A stretch of 64,000 nucleotides of DNA from positions 2,480,001 to 2,544,000 of the forward strand of contig NZ_CP195119.1 of NCBI RefSeq assembly GCF_052056915.1. The letters run 5' to 3'. Both the position numbers and the translations under genes were made by a program. Below, in pieces: positions 51,511 to 61,758 of this stretch. The stretch is from MTP4 sp052056915 (lineage in GTDB: Archaea > Halobacteriota > Methanosarcinia > Methanosarcinales > Methanosarcinaceae). Numbering within the stretch: position 1 is the first letter of the stretch; each line of letters begins with the position of its first letter. The notes under the pieces are model-generated. The model made no database searches. It saw nothing but the letters and a program-made list of their open reading frames with translations, and was not told the DNA's origin.

Positions 51511-52704
51511 ATGAAAGAGCTGGAAGATAGAGCCGGGTTTCCGGAAGTTGAAGGGCACCTTAATGGACCAGGGTTCCCGGATGGCGAGGAGATTCGGGAA
51601 AGTGGAGACAGGGTGCTGGTGCTCCCCGTAAACGAGGATTCAAGAAAGATTACCCAAACCCTCTCCAACGAAACATCGCTGAAGGTCCTTGAACTGCTCG
51701 GAAAAAAGAGCCTGTCTGCGACCGATATTGCGGAGGAGCTGAAAATTCCTCTGACTACGGTGAAGTATAACCTTGACTCCCTTGTGGACTCCGACCTCAT
51801 CAAGGTCAAGCAGATCAAATGGAGCCGAAAGGGTCGCCAGGTTAAGATCTACGAGGCGATGGAAAAACTTATTGTCCTGGTCCCGTCCAGAAATCCTGTT
51901 GATAAAATTTCCATCATAAACCTGCTGCAGCAGTACATAGGAGTAATTGCAGCGGCGTTTTTTGCGGCCGCTGGAATCGAATACCTCTCAGCGTACCTCA
52001 AAGCAAGAAAGGTCTTCCAGGCCACCGCTCCTCTAAGGTCGGGGGTAATGGAAGACGGCAGTGCCCCTGTTCCGGCAGCCGTGATAGCTAACGATACTTC
52101 CGGGGAAGATGTCGGGGAAGCCGGAGAACCCGGGTTAATGGATGTGGGAATCGAGTCCTTTGCCGAAGAAAAGGAAGCTTCCCGGAACGATGTGCAGAGT
52201 GAGGCTCCGGATGTAGCTCCGAAAGAAGCAAGCGAAGCTTTTGCAGGCGAATCCCCGGAAGAAGAACCCGTTGATGAAGAGGTCATGGAAGAGTCTCTGA
52301 AAGAAGAGTTTGCTTCCGAAGACGTCCCTGAAGACGTAATGGATGACGCCCTTGTTGATGATGTGGCTACTGAAGAAACGATGGAAGTGGAGTACGTCGA
52401 AGAAACTCCTGTAGAAGAACCCGTTGATGAAGGGGTCATGGAAGACGCTCCCGTCGAAGAAGCCGCTGAAGGTATGGACGTTCCCGATACGGACAGCATG
52501 GACGGGATAGAGGGGCTGGATGGAATGGGTGGTATGGACGATCTACCTCCTGTTCCCCCTGAAGGAATCACCCATCTCGGGGGTATCCACGGGCTTTATG
52601 ATACGCTTTCTTTGCATCCCGGAGCCTGGTTCCTTCTTGGCTGTCTCTTCGTTGTGTGCTTGATGATCGTACGAGAAGTCTATTATAAGAAAAAGACCAA
52701 GTAA
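51511..52704 (+). CDS. Membrane-tethered winged-helix protein with long acidic repeat region
   Basis: The 397-residue protein has a winged helix of ArsR type at about residues 45-125 (SNETSLKVLELLGKKSLSAT, LKIPLTTVKYNLDSLVDSDL), a hydrophobic segment at about 137-160 (IINLLQQYIGVIAAAFFAAA), an acidic region of about 180 residues with repeats like EEPVDEEVMEES and EEPVDEGVMEDAP, a Gly/Met/Asp stretch, and a C-terminal membrane segment (AWFLLGCLFVVCLMIV) with a basic end. This suggests a DNA-binding domain held at the membrane with an acidic loop, probably outside. It ends four bases before truA. Confidence 0.75.
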   Translation: MKELEDRAGFPEVEGHLNGPGFPDGEEIRESGDRVLVLPVNEDSRKITQTLSNETSLKVLELLGKKSLSATDIAEELKIPLTTVKYNLDSLVDSDLIKVKQIKWSRKGRQVKIYEAMEKLIVLVPSRNPVDKISIINLLQQYIGVIAAAFFAAAGIEYLSAYLKARKVFQATAPLRSGVMEDGSAPVPAAVIANDTSGEDVGEAGEPGLMDVGIESFAEEKEASRNDVQSEAPDVAPKEASEAFAGESPEEEPVDEEVMEESLKEEFASEDVPEDVMDDALVDDVATEETMEVEYVEETPVEEPVDEGVMEDAPVEEAAEGMDVPDTDSMDGIEGLDGMGGMDDLPPVPPEGITHLGGIHGLYDTLSLHPGAWFLLGCLFVVCLMIVREVYYKKKTK

Positions 52705-52707
52705 TCA

Positions 52708-53526
52708 ATGATTGGTATGAGAGTTGCTTTAAAACTTGCATACATAGGCACCGAGTTCCACGGCTCCCAGATTCAGCCCAACGTTGACACCGTGGAAGGG
52801 GAGATCTTCAAAGCTCTCCGGAATCTCCAGATCATCGAAGGTCCCAAATCTGCCAATTACACATCTGCGGGCAGGACCGACGCAGGAGTTCATGCTCTTG
52901 AACAGGTCGTTGCTTTTGATACCGATAAGCCTAACCTTGCAATCCCAAGAGTCATCAATTCCGAACTTCCCCCCTCTGTCTGGACCTGGGCTCATGCGGA
53001 GGTTTCTCCCGCCTTTGACGCCAGGCGGGATGCAGTTTCCAGGCGCTACCGCTACGTGATGAGCGGGGAAGAATACGACATCTCAAAGATGAGGGAGGCT
53101 TCAAAGCTCCTTCTGGGGACCCACGATTTTGCGAACTTTTCCAAAGCCGATGGGGACAAGAGTACGGTCCGTACCCTTGAGCGTATTGAAGTGCGGGTTG
53201 ACGGGGAGCTTACAAAAATCGATGTAACCGGCAACGCCTTTCTCTGGAACATGGTCCGGAAAATCGTAACTGCCCTTACCATGATTGGAAACGGGGTCAG
53301 GGATGAGGACTGGCTGCTCCAGATGCTCAATCCCGAAATCTACGAAGAAGGAATCGAACCTGCTCCTGCACACGGGCTGACCCTCATGGAAATCAAATAT
53401 CCTTTTCCCCTCGAGTGGGCAGAGGACAGCTACTCCATCCGGAGGGCAAACGAACAGAACTACAAGAATATCCTCAGGCACAGGGTAATGGCTGAAGTGA
53501 TCGAGGAACTTATTTTCAAGGAATAA
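52708..53526 (+). CDS. truA: tRNA pseudouridine synthase A
   Basis: TruA makes pseudouridine at positions 38-40 of the tRNA anticodon stem-loop. The 272-residue protein has the catalytic AGRTDAGVHALEQVVAFD with its Asp, RYRYVMSG, GTHDFANFSK and FLWNMVRKIVTALTMIGNG. It is three bases after the membrane HTH gene and so read from the same mRNA. An ATG four codons downstream (MRVALKLAYIG) is an alternative start. Confidence 0.95.
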   Translation: MIGMRVALKLAYIGTEFHGSQIQPNVDTVEGEIFKALRNLQIIEGPKSANYTSAGRTDAGVHALEQVVAFDTDKPNLAIPRVINSELPPSVWTWAHAEVSPAFDARRDAVSRRYRYVMSGEEYDISKMREASKLLLGTHDFANFSKADGDKSTVRTLERIEVRVDGELTKIDVTGNAFLWNMVRKIVTALTMIGNGVRDEDWLLQMLNPEIYEEGIEPAPAHGLTLMEIKYPFPLEWAEDSYSIRRANEQNYKNILRHRVMAEVIEELIFKE

Positions 53527-53637
53527 ATTCCTGATTTCCAGGAATAAGGATTGCTTATAGAGGACAGCTTACATCCCTATCTTTCTTATTCCCTTTACCC
53601 ACGTTCTCTGCCTTAACTCGGCCCTTATTTTCGAGTA

Positions 53638-54678
53638 TCAATCTTTTTGAAAAATCGTAATTGTCCGGGTAAGGCTGCGGTGCACCCTCTGGGCATGGAT
53701 TTCAAGCACCCTGAGGCCTGCCTTTTCCCCGTATTCGAACGCTGCCTTGTCCGAGACCACAATGGCGATTCCTCCGGGCTTCAGGACACGGTAAATTTCC
53801 GAAAGGGCGCCGGCATAAAGTACTTCCAGGGACTCTGCAAGGATGGCTGCCGAACGTCCGTAGGGAGGGTCGGTGACGACTGCGTTCACGGATTCGGCTT
53901 TCAGGGGGATCCTGCAGGCGTCTCCTTCCATCAGGGCATAATCCGCTTCGAAGGCTTCCAGGTTCATCCTTGCTCCCTGGACGAGTTTTTCCTGGGCGTC
54001 GATTCCAATTACCCTGGATCCCAGGAGTCCGGCTTCCACAAGGATGCCTGCGGTGCCGCAGAAGGGGTCAAGAAAGAGCTCTCCGGGACGTGCCCGGGAA
54101 AGGTTTACAAGGGTGCGGGCGACCCTGGGCATAAGGACGCCGGGGTGAAAAAAGGGCTTGTTCTGGGGGTTCCTGGCTTCGTAAGCGCTTCTGTCCACGG
54201 ACGAGATAAGGGTTCCGAACACGGTTTTCTCGCTCAGGATAAGCCGGAATTCGATATCCGGGTTTTTGAGGTTTGCCCGGAATCCTTTCCGGTAGATACA
54301 ACCTCCTATCTTCTTTTCCAGGGGCTCGCCAGGGAAGTCCACATGGTGTTTAATCCTCTTTGCCCGGACTACGAAGTTTTGCCCTTCCCGGATAAAACCG
54401 GCTGGTTTGAAGGCTTCGGCAAGTTCCAGGATTGCCTCAGGCCTGCTTTCTGAGATCCCTATCACTTTCAGTATGTGATGGGTCATGGCAAGCCTTTCCG
54501 TCATCTTACTCTTGAGAGTCTTTTCAAGCTCTGTTTCTTCACCATTTATGTCCACAACAAGGCACAGGTCCATCAGAGAATGTACTCTGTATTCCAGCCC
54601 TTCGATTTCAAGGCAGGCAAGGACTTCGGCAGCGGGCAGTTTTTCGTGTTCACCTGAGAGTTCGAAAGCGTATAACAT
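53638..54678 (-). CDS. tRNA (guanine-10 N2) dimethyltransferase, Trm-G10 type
   Basis: The 346-residue protein combines an N-terminal THUMP-like tRNA-binding region (about 1-155) with a methyltransferase domain: LFLDPFCGTAGILVEAGLLG (SAM site) and the N2-guanine catalytic TDPPYGRS (about residue 267). This is the layout of archaeal Trm-G10, which forms m2G/m2,2G at position 10 of tRNA. It is convergent with truA, another tRNA modification gene. Confidence 0.9.
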   Translation of the reverse strand: MLYAFELSGEHEKLPAAEVLACLEIEGLEYRVHSLMDLCLVVDINGEETELEKTLKSKMTERLAMTHHILKVIGISESRPEAILELAEAFKPAGFIREGQNFVVRAKRIKHHVDFPGEPLEKKIGGCIYRKGFRANLKNPDIEFRLILSEKTVFGTLISSVDRSAYEARNPQNKPFFHPGVLMPRVARTLVNLSRARPGELFLDPFCGTAGILVEAGLLGSRVIGIDAQEKLVQGARMNLEAFEADYALMEGDACRIPLKAESVNAVVTDPPYGRSAAILAESLEVLYAGALSEIYRVLKPGGIAIVVSDKAAFEYGEKAGLRVLEIHAQRVHRSLTRTITIFQKD

Positions 54679-54888
54679 GGATTAACCGGGGTTAGGTTGA
54701 TGAATATAGTTAGGAATAGGATTGAAACGGGTACGTTCTGAACGTTGGTACATTCTGAACGGTAAAAGTCATTCGAAATCGGTTAAGCTGGATATTGTTG
54801 AATTGCTGGACGTAGTATGGAATACTTCTGGCAGATTTGGAAAAAATTTGCCTAAAGAATACGGCGGGTTCAAAAGGATACTTTCGAT

Positions 54889-55176
54889 TTAAAACATTTT
54901 CTCCAGGGTTTCCCTGCCTGTCATTCCGGGTTCGACCCCAAGTTCCCTTGCTTTTGGCGTTACTTCGACAACTTTTGCTTTCAGCATGTCCTCGAAACTC
55001 TGTACACCCTTTACCTTTGCTGCGGTATCTCCAAGAGCTTCTGCGGCATTGATGTCAAGGTACCCGCACATCAGGAATCCCTTCTCTGCGCTGAGGACCA
55101 GCAGGGGGTATTTCTGCATTTTAAAACAGAGGCCAAGGGCACATCCGTTTTCAAGCTTAACCTGTTCTATGAGCAT
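54889..55176 (-). CDS. DUF1805 protein
   Basis: The 95-residue protein matches DUF1805 (YunC-like): MLIEQVKLENGCALGLCFKM, LLVLSAEKGFLMCGYLDINA, AEALGDTAAKVKGVQSFEDM and GVEPGMTGRETLEKM. The ATG at 55176 fits the family; a TTG at 55197 would add seven residues. It directly follows the secreted-protein gene on the same strand (stop at 55204). Function is unknown. Confidence 0.87.
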   Translation of the reverse strand: MLIEQVKLENGCALGLCFKMQKYPLLVLSAEKGFLMCGYLDINAAEALGDTAAKVKGVQSFEDMLKAKVVEVTPKARELGVEPGMTGRETLEKMF

Positions 55177-55203
55177 GTTTTCCAGAATACGTTTCAAGCC
55201 TGA

Positions 55204-56118
<915 letters not shown>

Positions 56119-56184
56119 CTCTTTTCTTTTGTTTATTTTTTCAACCTTTACCTTTTATTCAATTCCCTTCCAAGTCCTTTCAGT

Positions 56185-57075
56185 TTATTTTGTTGTGACC
56201 TCACAGCCGTCCGAGCTTACGATTAGCGTGTGTTCGGCCTGGGCTACCATTCCCCCTCCGCTTTCCAGAAGGACGGGGTAGCCGTGGAGGATTCTTGCTT
56301 TTTCGAGCTGGATGAGCACAAATTCCAGCTTGTCGGATTCAAGCCAGCGTTTTGCAAAGGGCAGGGTCCTGTATTCTTCAACCTGTTTCAGGACTTTTCG
56401 AACTGCAGGCATACGGACCGGTTTTTTCTGGATAAGGCTGTAGATCTCGGTATAGGAACCGTCGTGGACTGCGCCTGCCCCGTCTGTTGCGAAAGGCTCG
56501 ATAGCAAGCACGTCTCCTTCTTTAAGGACTGTGCCTCCTTCAACGTGTTTGTTCGGGACGGATGGATCAGCGTGCGCTTCATATTGAGAAAGCCCGTGTC
56601 CCGTAAGGTTGAGGATGGGGCTCAGGTCATAGCTCCTGATGGCGTTCTCGATTGCAGCCCCGATTTCCCCGGTGTTGACTCCCGGCCTGACAGTATCGAT
56701 GGCTGCCTGGAGCCCGGCTTCTGCGGCTTTCACGATGTCCGGGTTCCCTGAGAGGTCCACCGTAATTGCAGAGTCTGCAATGTACCCGTCAACATGGACT
56801 CCGAGGTCCAGCTTTACCATATCTTTCCCAAAGACGTCCGTGTCCCCCACTTTCGGGGTTGCGTGGGCTGCTTCTTCGTTTCTTGAGATGTTGCAGGGAA
56901 AAGCCGGCTTTCCTCCAAGTTCGATGGTCTTGTTTTCTACAAACTCCGCAACTTCAAGCAGGCTGCCTCCTACCTTTATCATATCTGCGGCTTCGGCCCG
57001 GACCTTGCTAAGGATTCTTCCCGCTTCCCTGTATTTTTCAAGGATATCTTCCCTGTTTTGCACGTTATCGGTCAT
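56185..57075 (-). CDS. map: Methionine aminopeptidase, type II
   Basis: Removes N-terminal Met from new proteins. The 296-residue protein has the pita-bread fold with metal ligands in VKLDLGVHVDGYIADSAITV (two Asp), TGHGLSQYEAHAD (His), VLAIEPFATDGAG (Glu) and a last Glu in the VAQAEHTLIV segment. The roughly 60-residue insertion between GHG and the last ligands marks the archaeal/eukaryotic type II. It is the first of two M24 peptidases on this strand. Confidence 0.95.
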   Translation of the reverse strand: MTDNVQNREDILEKYREAGRILSKVRAEAADMIKVGGSLLEVAEFVENKTIELGGKPAFPCNISRNEEAAHATPKVGDTDVFGKDMVKLDLGVHVDGYIADSAITVDLSGNPDIVKAAEAGLQAAIDTVRPGVNTGEIGAAIENAIRSYDLSPILNLTGHGLSQYEAHADPSVPNKHVEGGTVLKEGDVLAIEPFATDGAGAVHDGSYTEIYSLIQKKPVRMPAVRKVLKQVEEYRTLPFAKRWLESDKLEFVLIQLEKARILHGYPVLLESGGGMVAQAEHTLIVSSDGCEVTTK

Positions 57076-57130
57076 GCTAACTCCATACCAAATAGATTGA
57101 ATAATAGTTGATAAGACTGAAATCGTTTAA

Positions 57131-57224
57131 CTCATTAATGTTGAATTTGGTCAACTCATTAATGTTGAATTTGGTCAACTCGTGATGTTGAATTTGGTCA
57201 ACTCGTGATGTCGAATTTGGTCAA
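57131..57224. repeat. 24-bp tandem repeat between two M24 peptidase genes
   Basis: Two 24-bp CTCATTAATGTTGAATTTGG-type units and two 23-bp variants (CTCGTGATG...) lie in the 228-base gap upstream of map. The gap otherwise is AT-rich and should hold the map promoter. Confidence 0.85.
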
Positions 57225-57303
57225 ATTGAATATTACAAAATTGAGCCCTACTTAATAAATATATAATGGCTATAATTATGCCTTATATAGATAATTAGCA
57301 GGG

Positions 57304-58473
57304 TTATAATACAAAGTTCTTTTCTAATTTTGTCAGGTTCTCACAGCCATTTTTGGTAACAAGTACCATGTCTTCGAGTCGGACTCCTCCGATTCCCGGA
57401 TAGTACAGCCCGGGTTCGACGGTGATTACATTTCCTTCTTCAAGCACGGCACTGTTTTCTCCTACTCCAGGCAGTTCATGGATATCGAGCCCGACCCCGT
57501 GCCCTGTGGAATGGGTAAAGCCTACCTTTGCTCCGCTTCTGTAGGTGTCGTAGCCCCGTTCTTCCAGCACGTCACAGACTGCCTTGTGGACGTCAGCCGC
57601 AGTCACTCCGGCTTTTACCATTCCCAGCCCTTTCTCCTGGGCTGCAAGCACGGCTTCATATATGGCTTTCAGCTCTTCCGAAGCTTCTCCTCTGAGCACG
57701 GTGCGCGTCATGTCTGCAAAATAACGTTTTTTCTTGCTTCTGGGAAAAATGTCCAGGATGATTGGGGCATTTGCCCTGAGTGGTCCGGCGGTGGTCCCAT
57801 GGGGGTTTGAAGTATCTTCTCCGCAGGAGACGATGGTCTCTTCCGCCTCGCAGCCAAAGTCCAGCAGGGCGTGGTCTATCGCAGAGAGCACTTTCTCTCC
57901 TGTAAGCTCCTTTCCCTCGTGGTAGAGGATTCCGTCTTTCTCCTGTGCCCCTCTGATGAGTTCTATGGCAGCCTCCATTGCCTTCTCCCCGGCTCTCTGG
58001 GCATACTTTACGGCTTCCACCTCCTCGGCTCTTTTCTGGCTTCTCATCTTCCTGAAGGGGCTCTTTACCGGGACTATGGAGAAACCTGCTTCGGCAAGGA
58101 AGTTCGAGTAAAAAACAGGGAAATCATAGGGTACTGCGATTTTTTTTGCTCCTGCTTCCGAGAGAAGTTCGGAAAGGCAGGCAGCATAAGCCAGGGCTCC
58201 ATCTTTTTTCTCCTTGATTTTTTCCATGTATCCGAAGTCCTGCAAAGTCCGGATTTCGGGGATCCTTGACTCAAGTTCGGCTCTCCCGCGTTCCATCTCC
58301 GAAATAAAAAGGATTTCTTTTCCCTCTCCGGTCTGCAGGTACCCGAAAGCGTCCGAAGCCAGGAAACGAGTTGCGTAGTAGATGTCTGCGGAATGAATGT
58401 CTCCCGTCATAAGGTATGCATCTGCTCCTTCTTTTTCAAGGGTTTCTTTAATGCTGAATTCTGGTTCTGCCAT
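57304..58473 (-). CDS. pepQ: Xaa-Pro aminopeptidase/dipeptidase (M24)
   Basis: Cleaves the bond before proline in short peptides. The 389-residue protein has a creatinase-like N-terminal domain (about 1-150) and the M24 core: ILDIFPRSKKKRYFADMTRT (Asp ligands), GFTHSTGHGVGLDIHELPGV (His), VITVEPGLYYPGIGGVRLED (Glu) and a last Glu (LED). It is upstream of map on the same strand. Confidence 0.9.
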   Translation of the reverse strand: MAEPEFSIKETLEKEGADAYLMTGDIHSADIYYATRFLASDAFGYLQTGEGKEILFISEMERGRAELESRIPEIRTLQDFGYMEKIKEKKDGALAYAACLSELLSEAGAKKIAVPYDFPVFYSNFLAEAGFSIVPVKSPFRKMRSQKRAEEVEAVKYAQRAGEKAMEAAIELIRGAQEKDGILYHEGKELTGEKVLSAIDHALLDFGCEAEETIVSCGEDTSNPHGTTAGPLRANAPIILDIFPRSKKKRYFADMTRTVLRGEASEELKAIYEAVLAAQEKGLGMVKAGVTAADVHKAVCDVLEERGYDTYRSGAKVGFTHSTGHGVGLDIHELPGVGENSAVLEEGNVITVEPGLYYPGIGGVRLEDMVLVTKNGCENLTKLEKNFVL

Positions 58474-58512
58474 GGCAGGTTATTCTGGCGTTTGTGGATA
58501 AAGTTGTTATTG

Positions 58513-59163
58513 TCAGGTCCGGGATTTCGGTTCGTAAAATCCTAGCTCGTAATTAAGAGAATAAAGTTTTTCGAGCATGGAATAATAGCGGGTAAGAGAG
58601 GCTTCCATCTCTTCCGAGAACCTGAAAATGCACACGTATTTTCTTCTTTCCCGTTCTCTTACCCATACCTTACCTTCAGATCGGGCATATCCCCTGTCGC
58701 TTAGAAGTTCCGCAGCGCAGCCAAGCAGCATGCGAATACATGTGGTCAATTGTTTGCGGGTTTTTTCTTTCTTTAATTCCAGGTAGTCGGGAGCTATGCC
58801 TGGGTGGAAGAGTTCGTTTCTGTGTATCCAGTATTCATCGCAGTTGAGGGATTCTTCGACAATCGAGGGTATGCGGGCTATTTGTTCTACAGGGTCGGGT
58901 TCCTGTTCTCCGCTTATTTCCTGCTTCGGTTTTTCTTCCCGGTGCTTTTTTTCTCCTAGGTTTTCTTTTTTATACTCAATTTCATTTTTGGAAACTTCAG
59001 TCCTCTCTACTTCCCTCCGTATCCATTCGGAGGTGAAATTTCTGGCGGCTTCGATAAAGGTTCGGGTTTCCAGTTCCATTTTTTCTCTGGTTTGCTTTAT
59101 CTGCCGGTTCAGGTCGTTGATTCTTTCCCTGCTTTCATCCGGAGTCCCGGAGCCTGCCTCCAT
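58513..59163 (-). CDS. Coiled-coil protein of unknown function
   Basis: The 216-residue protein begins with a coiled coil (about 8-75: RINDLNRQIKQTREKMELET), followed by a Lys/Glu-rich linker and a helical C-terminal part (about 105-216) with DEYWIHRNELFHPGIAPDYL and a basic ERERRKYVCIFRFSEE. There is no membrane segment. A soluble, perhaps oligomeric protein. I do not recognise the family. It lies 39 bases upstream of pepQ on the same strand. Confidence 0.65.
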   Translation of the reverse strand: MEAGSGTPDESRERINDLNRQIKQTREKMELETRTFIEAARNFTSEWIRREVERTEVSKNEIEYKKENLGEKKHREEKPKQEISGEQEPDPVEQIARIPSIVEESLNCDEYWIHRNELFHPGIAPDYLELKKEKTRKQLTTCIRMLLGCAAELLSDRGYARSEGKVWVRERERRKYVCIFRFSEEMEASLTRYYSMLEKLYSLNYELGFYEPKSRT

Positions 59164-59522
59164 TTTTTTTCTGTCCTCCTTCCGGTCTTCTGCCTGTTAC
59201 TTTCACGTCTCTCAAAATTACATCTTTTCGTATTACATCGTTTTTGAGGAAAAAAGTCATGTCTTCAAAAGTTCGTAGGTGGGGTTTGTGGGTAGGATTA
59301 TGGATTTGGGGCCGTATTGAGGTCCGGATCGGGACCTGGCTTGAGACTTGAATTGAGGTTCTGGATGATTAAAGTACAAGGCATATCTCTTTTTGGCTAA
59401 AAATAGTGAGTTTAATTTAAAACAGTACGTCTCATTTAAAATAGTACGTTTCATTTAAAATGGTGAACAGCAGACATCAGTCAATTTTTATTTTAAAAGT
59501 TCAGATTGCGAAAAAAAATGAG
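59164..59522. other. Gap before tRNA-Asp
   Basis: The 359 bases hold a CTCATTTAAAATAGTACGTT-type direct repeat (about 59403-59460, three versions) and AT-rich DNA. No gene was seen. Confidence 0.5.
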
Positions 59523-59595
59523 CGCCCGGACCGGGATTCGAACCCGAGTCGGAGCCTCGACAGGGCTCCATGATAGGCCTCTACACTATCCGGAC
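59523..59595 (-). tRNA. tRNA-Asp (GUC)
   Basis: The minus strand folds into a 73-base cloverleaf: acceptor GTCCGGA/TCCGGGC (one G-T pair) with G73, D-arm GTGTAGAGGCCTATCAT, anticodon stem GAGCC/GGCTC around loop CTGTCGA (anticodon GTC), and T-arm TCGGG-TTCGAAT-CCCGG. CCA is not encoded. It lies 115 bases downstream of tRNA-Tyr on the same strand. Confidence 0.95.
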
Positions 59596-59710
59596 ACTCC
59601 GATTATTCTAGTCATTTTTGCCCGCATTGCGAGCAATCCATAAATGTCATTCCGGTATATAAAGATTCCCGTTGACGGTTTTCTTTTATAGGGGATGTAA
59701 TGGATTTTAG

Positions 59711-59822
59711 TCCCGCCTCCCAGACTCGAACCGGGGACATCGCGGTGCCTGCGCGGAAATGTGCGATTTCACTCGCATTGGCCGAACTACAGCCGCGCAC
59801 TCTACCACTGAGTTAAGGCGGG
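59711..59822 (-). tRNA. tRNA-Tyr (GUA) with a 40-base intron
   Basis: The minus strand folds as tRNA-Tyr: acceptor CCCGCCT/AGGCGGG with the archaeal C1-G72 pair and A73, D-stem ACTC/GAGT, anticodon stem CGCGG/CCGCG, anticodon GTA at 59790-59788, and T-arm CCCGG-TTCGAGT-CTGGG. An intron at 59786-59747 sits after position 37, the standard archaeal site; it contains a TGCGA/TCGCA hairpin. A second CCGCG inside the intron can pair with the anticodon stem but leaves a wrong variable loop. A CAGTGCT/AGCACTG hairpin lies in the leader (59839-59856). Confidence 0.92.
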
Positions 59823-60041
59823 ACGATGGATGCGTATCCAGTGCTGCAAAGCACTGCACTGCCTTAATGCACCATCTCCATATATGACGATGGTATTTAT
59901 GGTTTTCGCTACGAAGGGTTTTCAGGAGCCTCTCTTTATAACATTTTTTATATATATCATACATACTTTTCTATATTACAGAGACTATAAGATAAATTAA
60001 GGTACAGAAATTTGCCCAGTACGCAAGGGGGTACATGGAAA

Positions 60042-60383
60042 ATGGTGGCCCAGATATTCACAGAATCTAACAATAATGATACAATTACTGTCCGCTTCGG
60101 AGAAACCTTTTTGATCAAACTTCGGGATGAGCCTGCAGAGCATCTTTACAGCAAGGAGGATGAACATTCTGCTCATACCGTTTGGGAAATGCAGGCAGGC
60201 AGGGGCCTCAAAATGCTCAGGGACCAGTTCATCCCGGATATCCCTGATACGACGACGGTTCCCGGAGTTCATGAGTGGGAATACGAGGCCGTAGAAACAG
60301 GGTCCTGGAAAGTCGAGGGGAAGTATACTATTTATCGCTTCGGGGGCGAAAAAAAGTACAGGTTAAATGTAGAAGTTGTCTGA
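60042..60383 (+). CDS. Chagasin/I42-like protease inhibitor domain protein (tentative)
   Basis: The 113-residue protein is mostly beta, with FGETFLIKLRDEP, HTVWEMQ, and PGVHEWEYEAVETGSWKVEG, the last resembling the loop-strand segment of chagasin-like (I42) cysteine protease inhibitors. The canonical NPTTGY-like loop is not evident. There is no signal peptide with the ATG at 60042, which follows AAGGGGG; a TTG at 60012 would add ten residues. It stands alone downstream of the divergent tRNA genes. Confidence 0.55.
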   Translation: MVAQIFTESNNNDTITVRFGETFLIKLRDEPAEHLYSKEDEHSAHTVWEMQAGRGLKMLRDQFIPDIPDTTTVPGVHEWEYEAVETGSWKVEGKYTIYRFGGEKKYRLNVEVV

Positions 60384-60561
60384 ATACTCCGGAAAAGTCC
60401 CGTAACCTCATGATCCCTGTTAAAAAAAGGCTGGTTGTTAAGGATTTTATTTAAAGCCAGAGCTATAATTTAACCCGGGATAAAATCAGGTCGAAAGTAA
60501 CGTAAACTAATAAAAAATTAGTAAAGAACCCGAAGGTTCTCTCATTCTTTTTCTATTTTTC

Positions 60562-61758
60562 TCAGAAAGTATCCAGTTCTCCTTTTACAACCATATCGGT
60601 GATTTTTGTCACGTTTGAAAGCCAGTCGTCCATGACAGCTTCGGCTTCGGCTTTAACCTTGGAGAAGGAGGTGCCGTCTTCGGGGATGATCTGTGCACTT
60701 GCGACCAGGGGCTGGTCAATGGGCTTTCCTATCTGGGAGAGCAGCCTGATGTAAATGTCGTGCACATCCGGGACTTCTTTTACGATGTCCTTGGCCATCT
60801 GGGTGGAGAGGAGGTTGTAGATCTTTCCTATGTGGTTGATCGGGTTCTTCCCGCTGGTGGCTTCCATGCTCATGGGTCTGTTAGGGGTGATTAGCCCATT
60901 GCAGCGGTTTCCGCGACCTACAGAGCCGTCGTCTCCCATCTCAGCCGAGGTCCCGGTGACGGTAAGGAAAACACTTCCCGTTTTCAGGTCGTCGGCGGTG
61001 TTGATCTGGACTTCTACGTTTCTTTCCGTATAGCGGCTGGAGACGTCTTCCAAATAGGTCTTCATTTCTTCCTTTATGTTTATATAGTGGTCCAGGTCGT
61101 CCACGTGCCTTCCTACCATGCCGCAGCAGGTGGTAAGGGTGATATCGTCTCCGTCCCTGAGACCCATGACCTTGATATCTTCCCCAATACCGGGGATTTT
61201 GGGTTTCAGGTCGGTAATGAGCTGCCTTTCGGCGTTGTAGACGATGTTCTCAAGTTCTGAAAACGGAGCATGCCCTACCCCGAAGGAAGTGTCGTTTGCA
61301 ACCGGAATCCTGTCCCTGCGGAAGACGTCCCTGAGGTCCGAAGACCCTGTCCCGAGTTTGCAGTCCAGAATAACGTCCTTATCCTGGTCAAGGTTAACGA
61401 CTGTGTTTTTCAGGTAATCCCGGGCAGCCTTGAGAGCTATGGATTCCGTGGCAAGTTCGACGCCTTCAAACTCTTTTGTGGCCCTGCCAACTAGGAGGAT
61501 GTAGATGGGCTGCAGAATTTCTCCTCCGCCAAATTTGGGGTGGGATCTTCCTGCTACGATCTGGGTTTCATCAGTATTGTGGTGGAGTACAACCCCGCAT
61601 TTTTCTATGTACTCCTTGCATAAGGCGCGGCTTACGGCTTCCGCCAGCCCGTCCGAGATGCTGTCTGGGTGCCCTATCCCTTTGCGTTCTACAAGCTCTA
61701 TCTGTTGTTTTTCTACAGGGGTTTGTATGAGCTGTTCTACTCTGATATTTCGGGCCAT
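60562..61758 (-). CDS. mat: Archaeal S-adenosylmethionine synthetase
   Basis: Makes S-adenosylmethionine from methionine and ATP. The 398-residue protein is the archaeal type, distinct in sequence from bacterial MetK: VERKGIGHPDSISDGLAEAV, HHNTDETQIVAGRSHPKFGG, and GNRCNGLITPNRPMSMEATS with GKNPINHIGKIYN. AGAGGATT precedes the ATG. It would supply PylB, the other radical SAM protein and the methyltransferases. Confidence 0.96.
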   Translation of the reverse strand: MARNIRVEQLIQTPVEKQQIELVERKGIGHPDSISDGLAEAVSRALCKEYIEKCGVVLHHNTDETQIVAGRSHPKFGGGEILQPIYILLVGRATKEFEGVELATESIALKAARDYLKNTVVNLDQDKDVILDCKLGTGSSDLRDVFRRDRIPVANDTSFGVGHAPFSELENIVYNAERQLITDLKPKIPGIGEDIKVMGLRDGDDITLTTCCGMVGRHVDDLDHYINIKEEMKTYLEDVSSRYTERNVEVQINTADDLKTGSVFLTVTGTSAEMGDDGSVGRGNRCNGLITPNRPMSMEATSGKNPINHIGKIYNLLSTQMAKDIVKEVPDVHDIYIRLLSQIGKPIDQPLVASAQIIPEDGTSFSKVKAEAEAVMDDWLSNVTKITDMVVKGELDTF

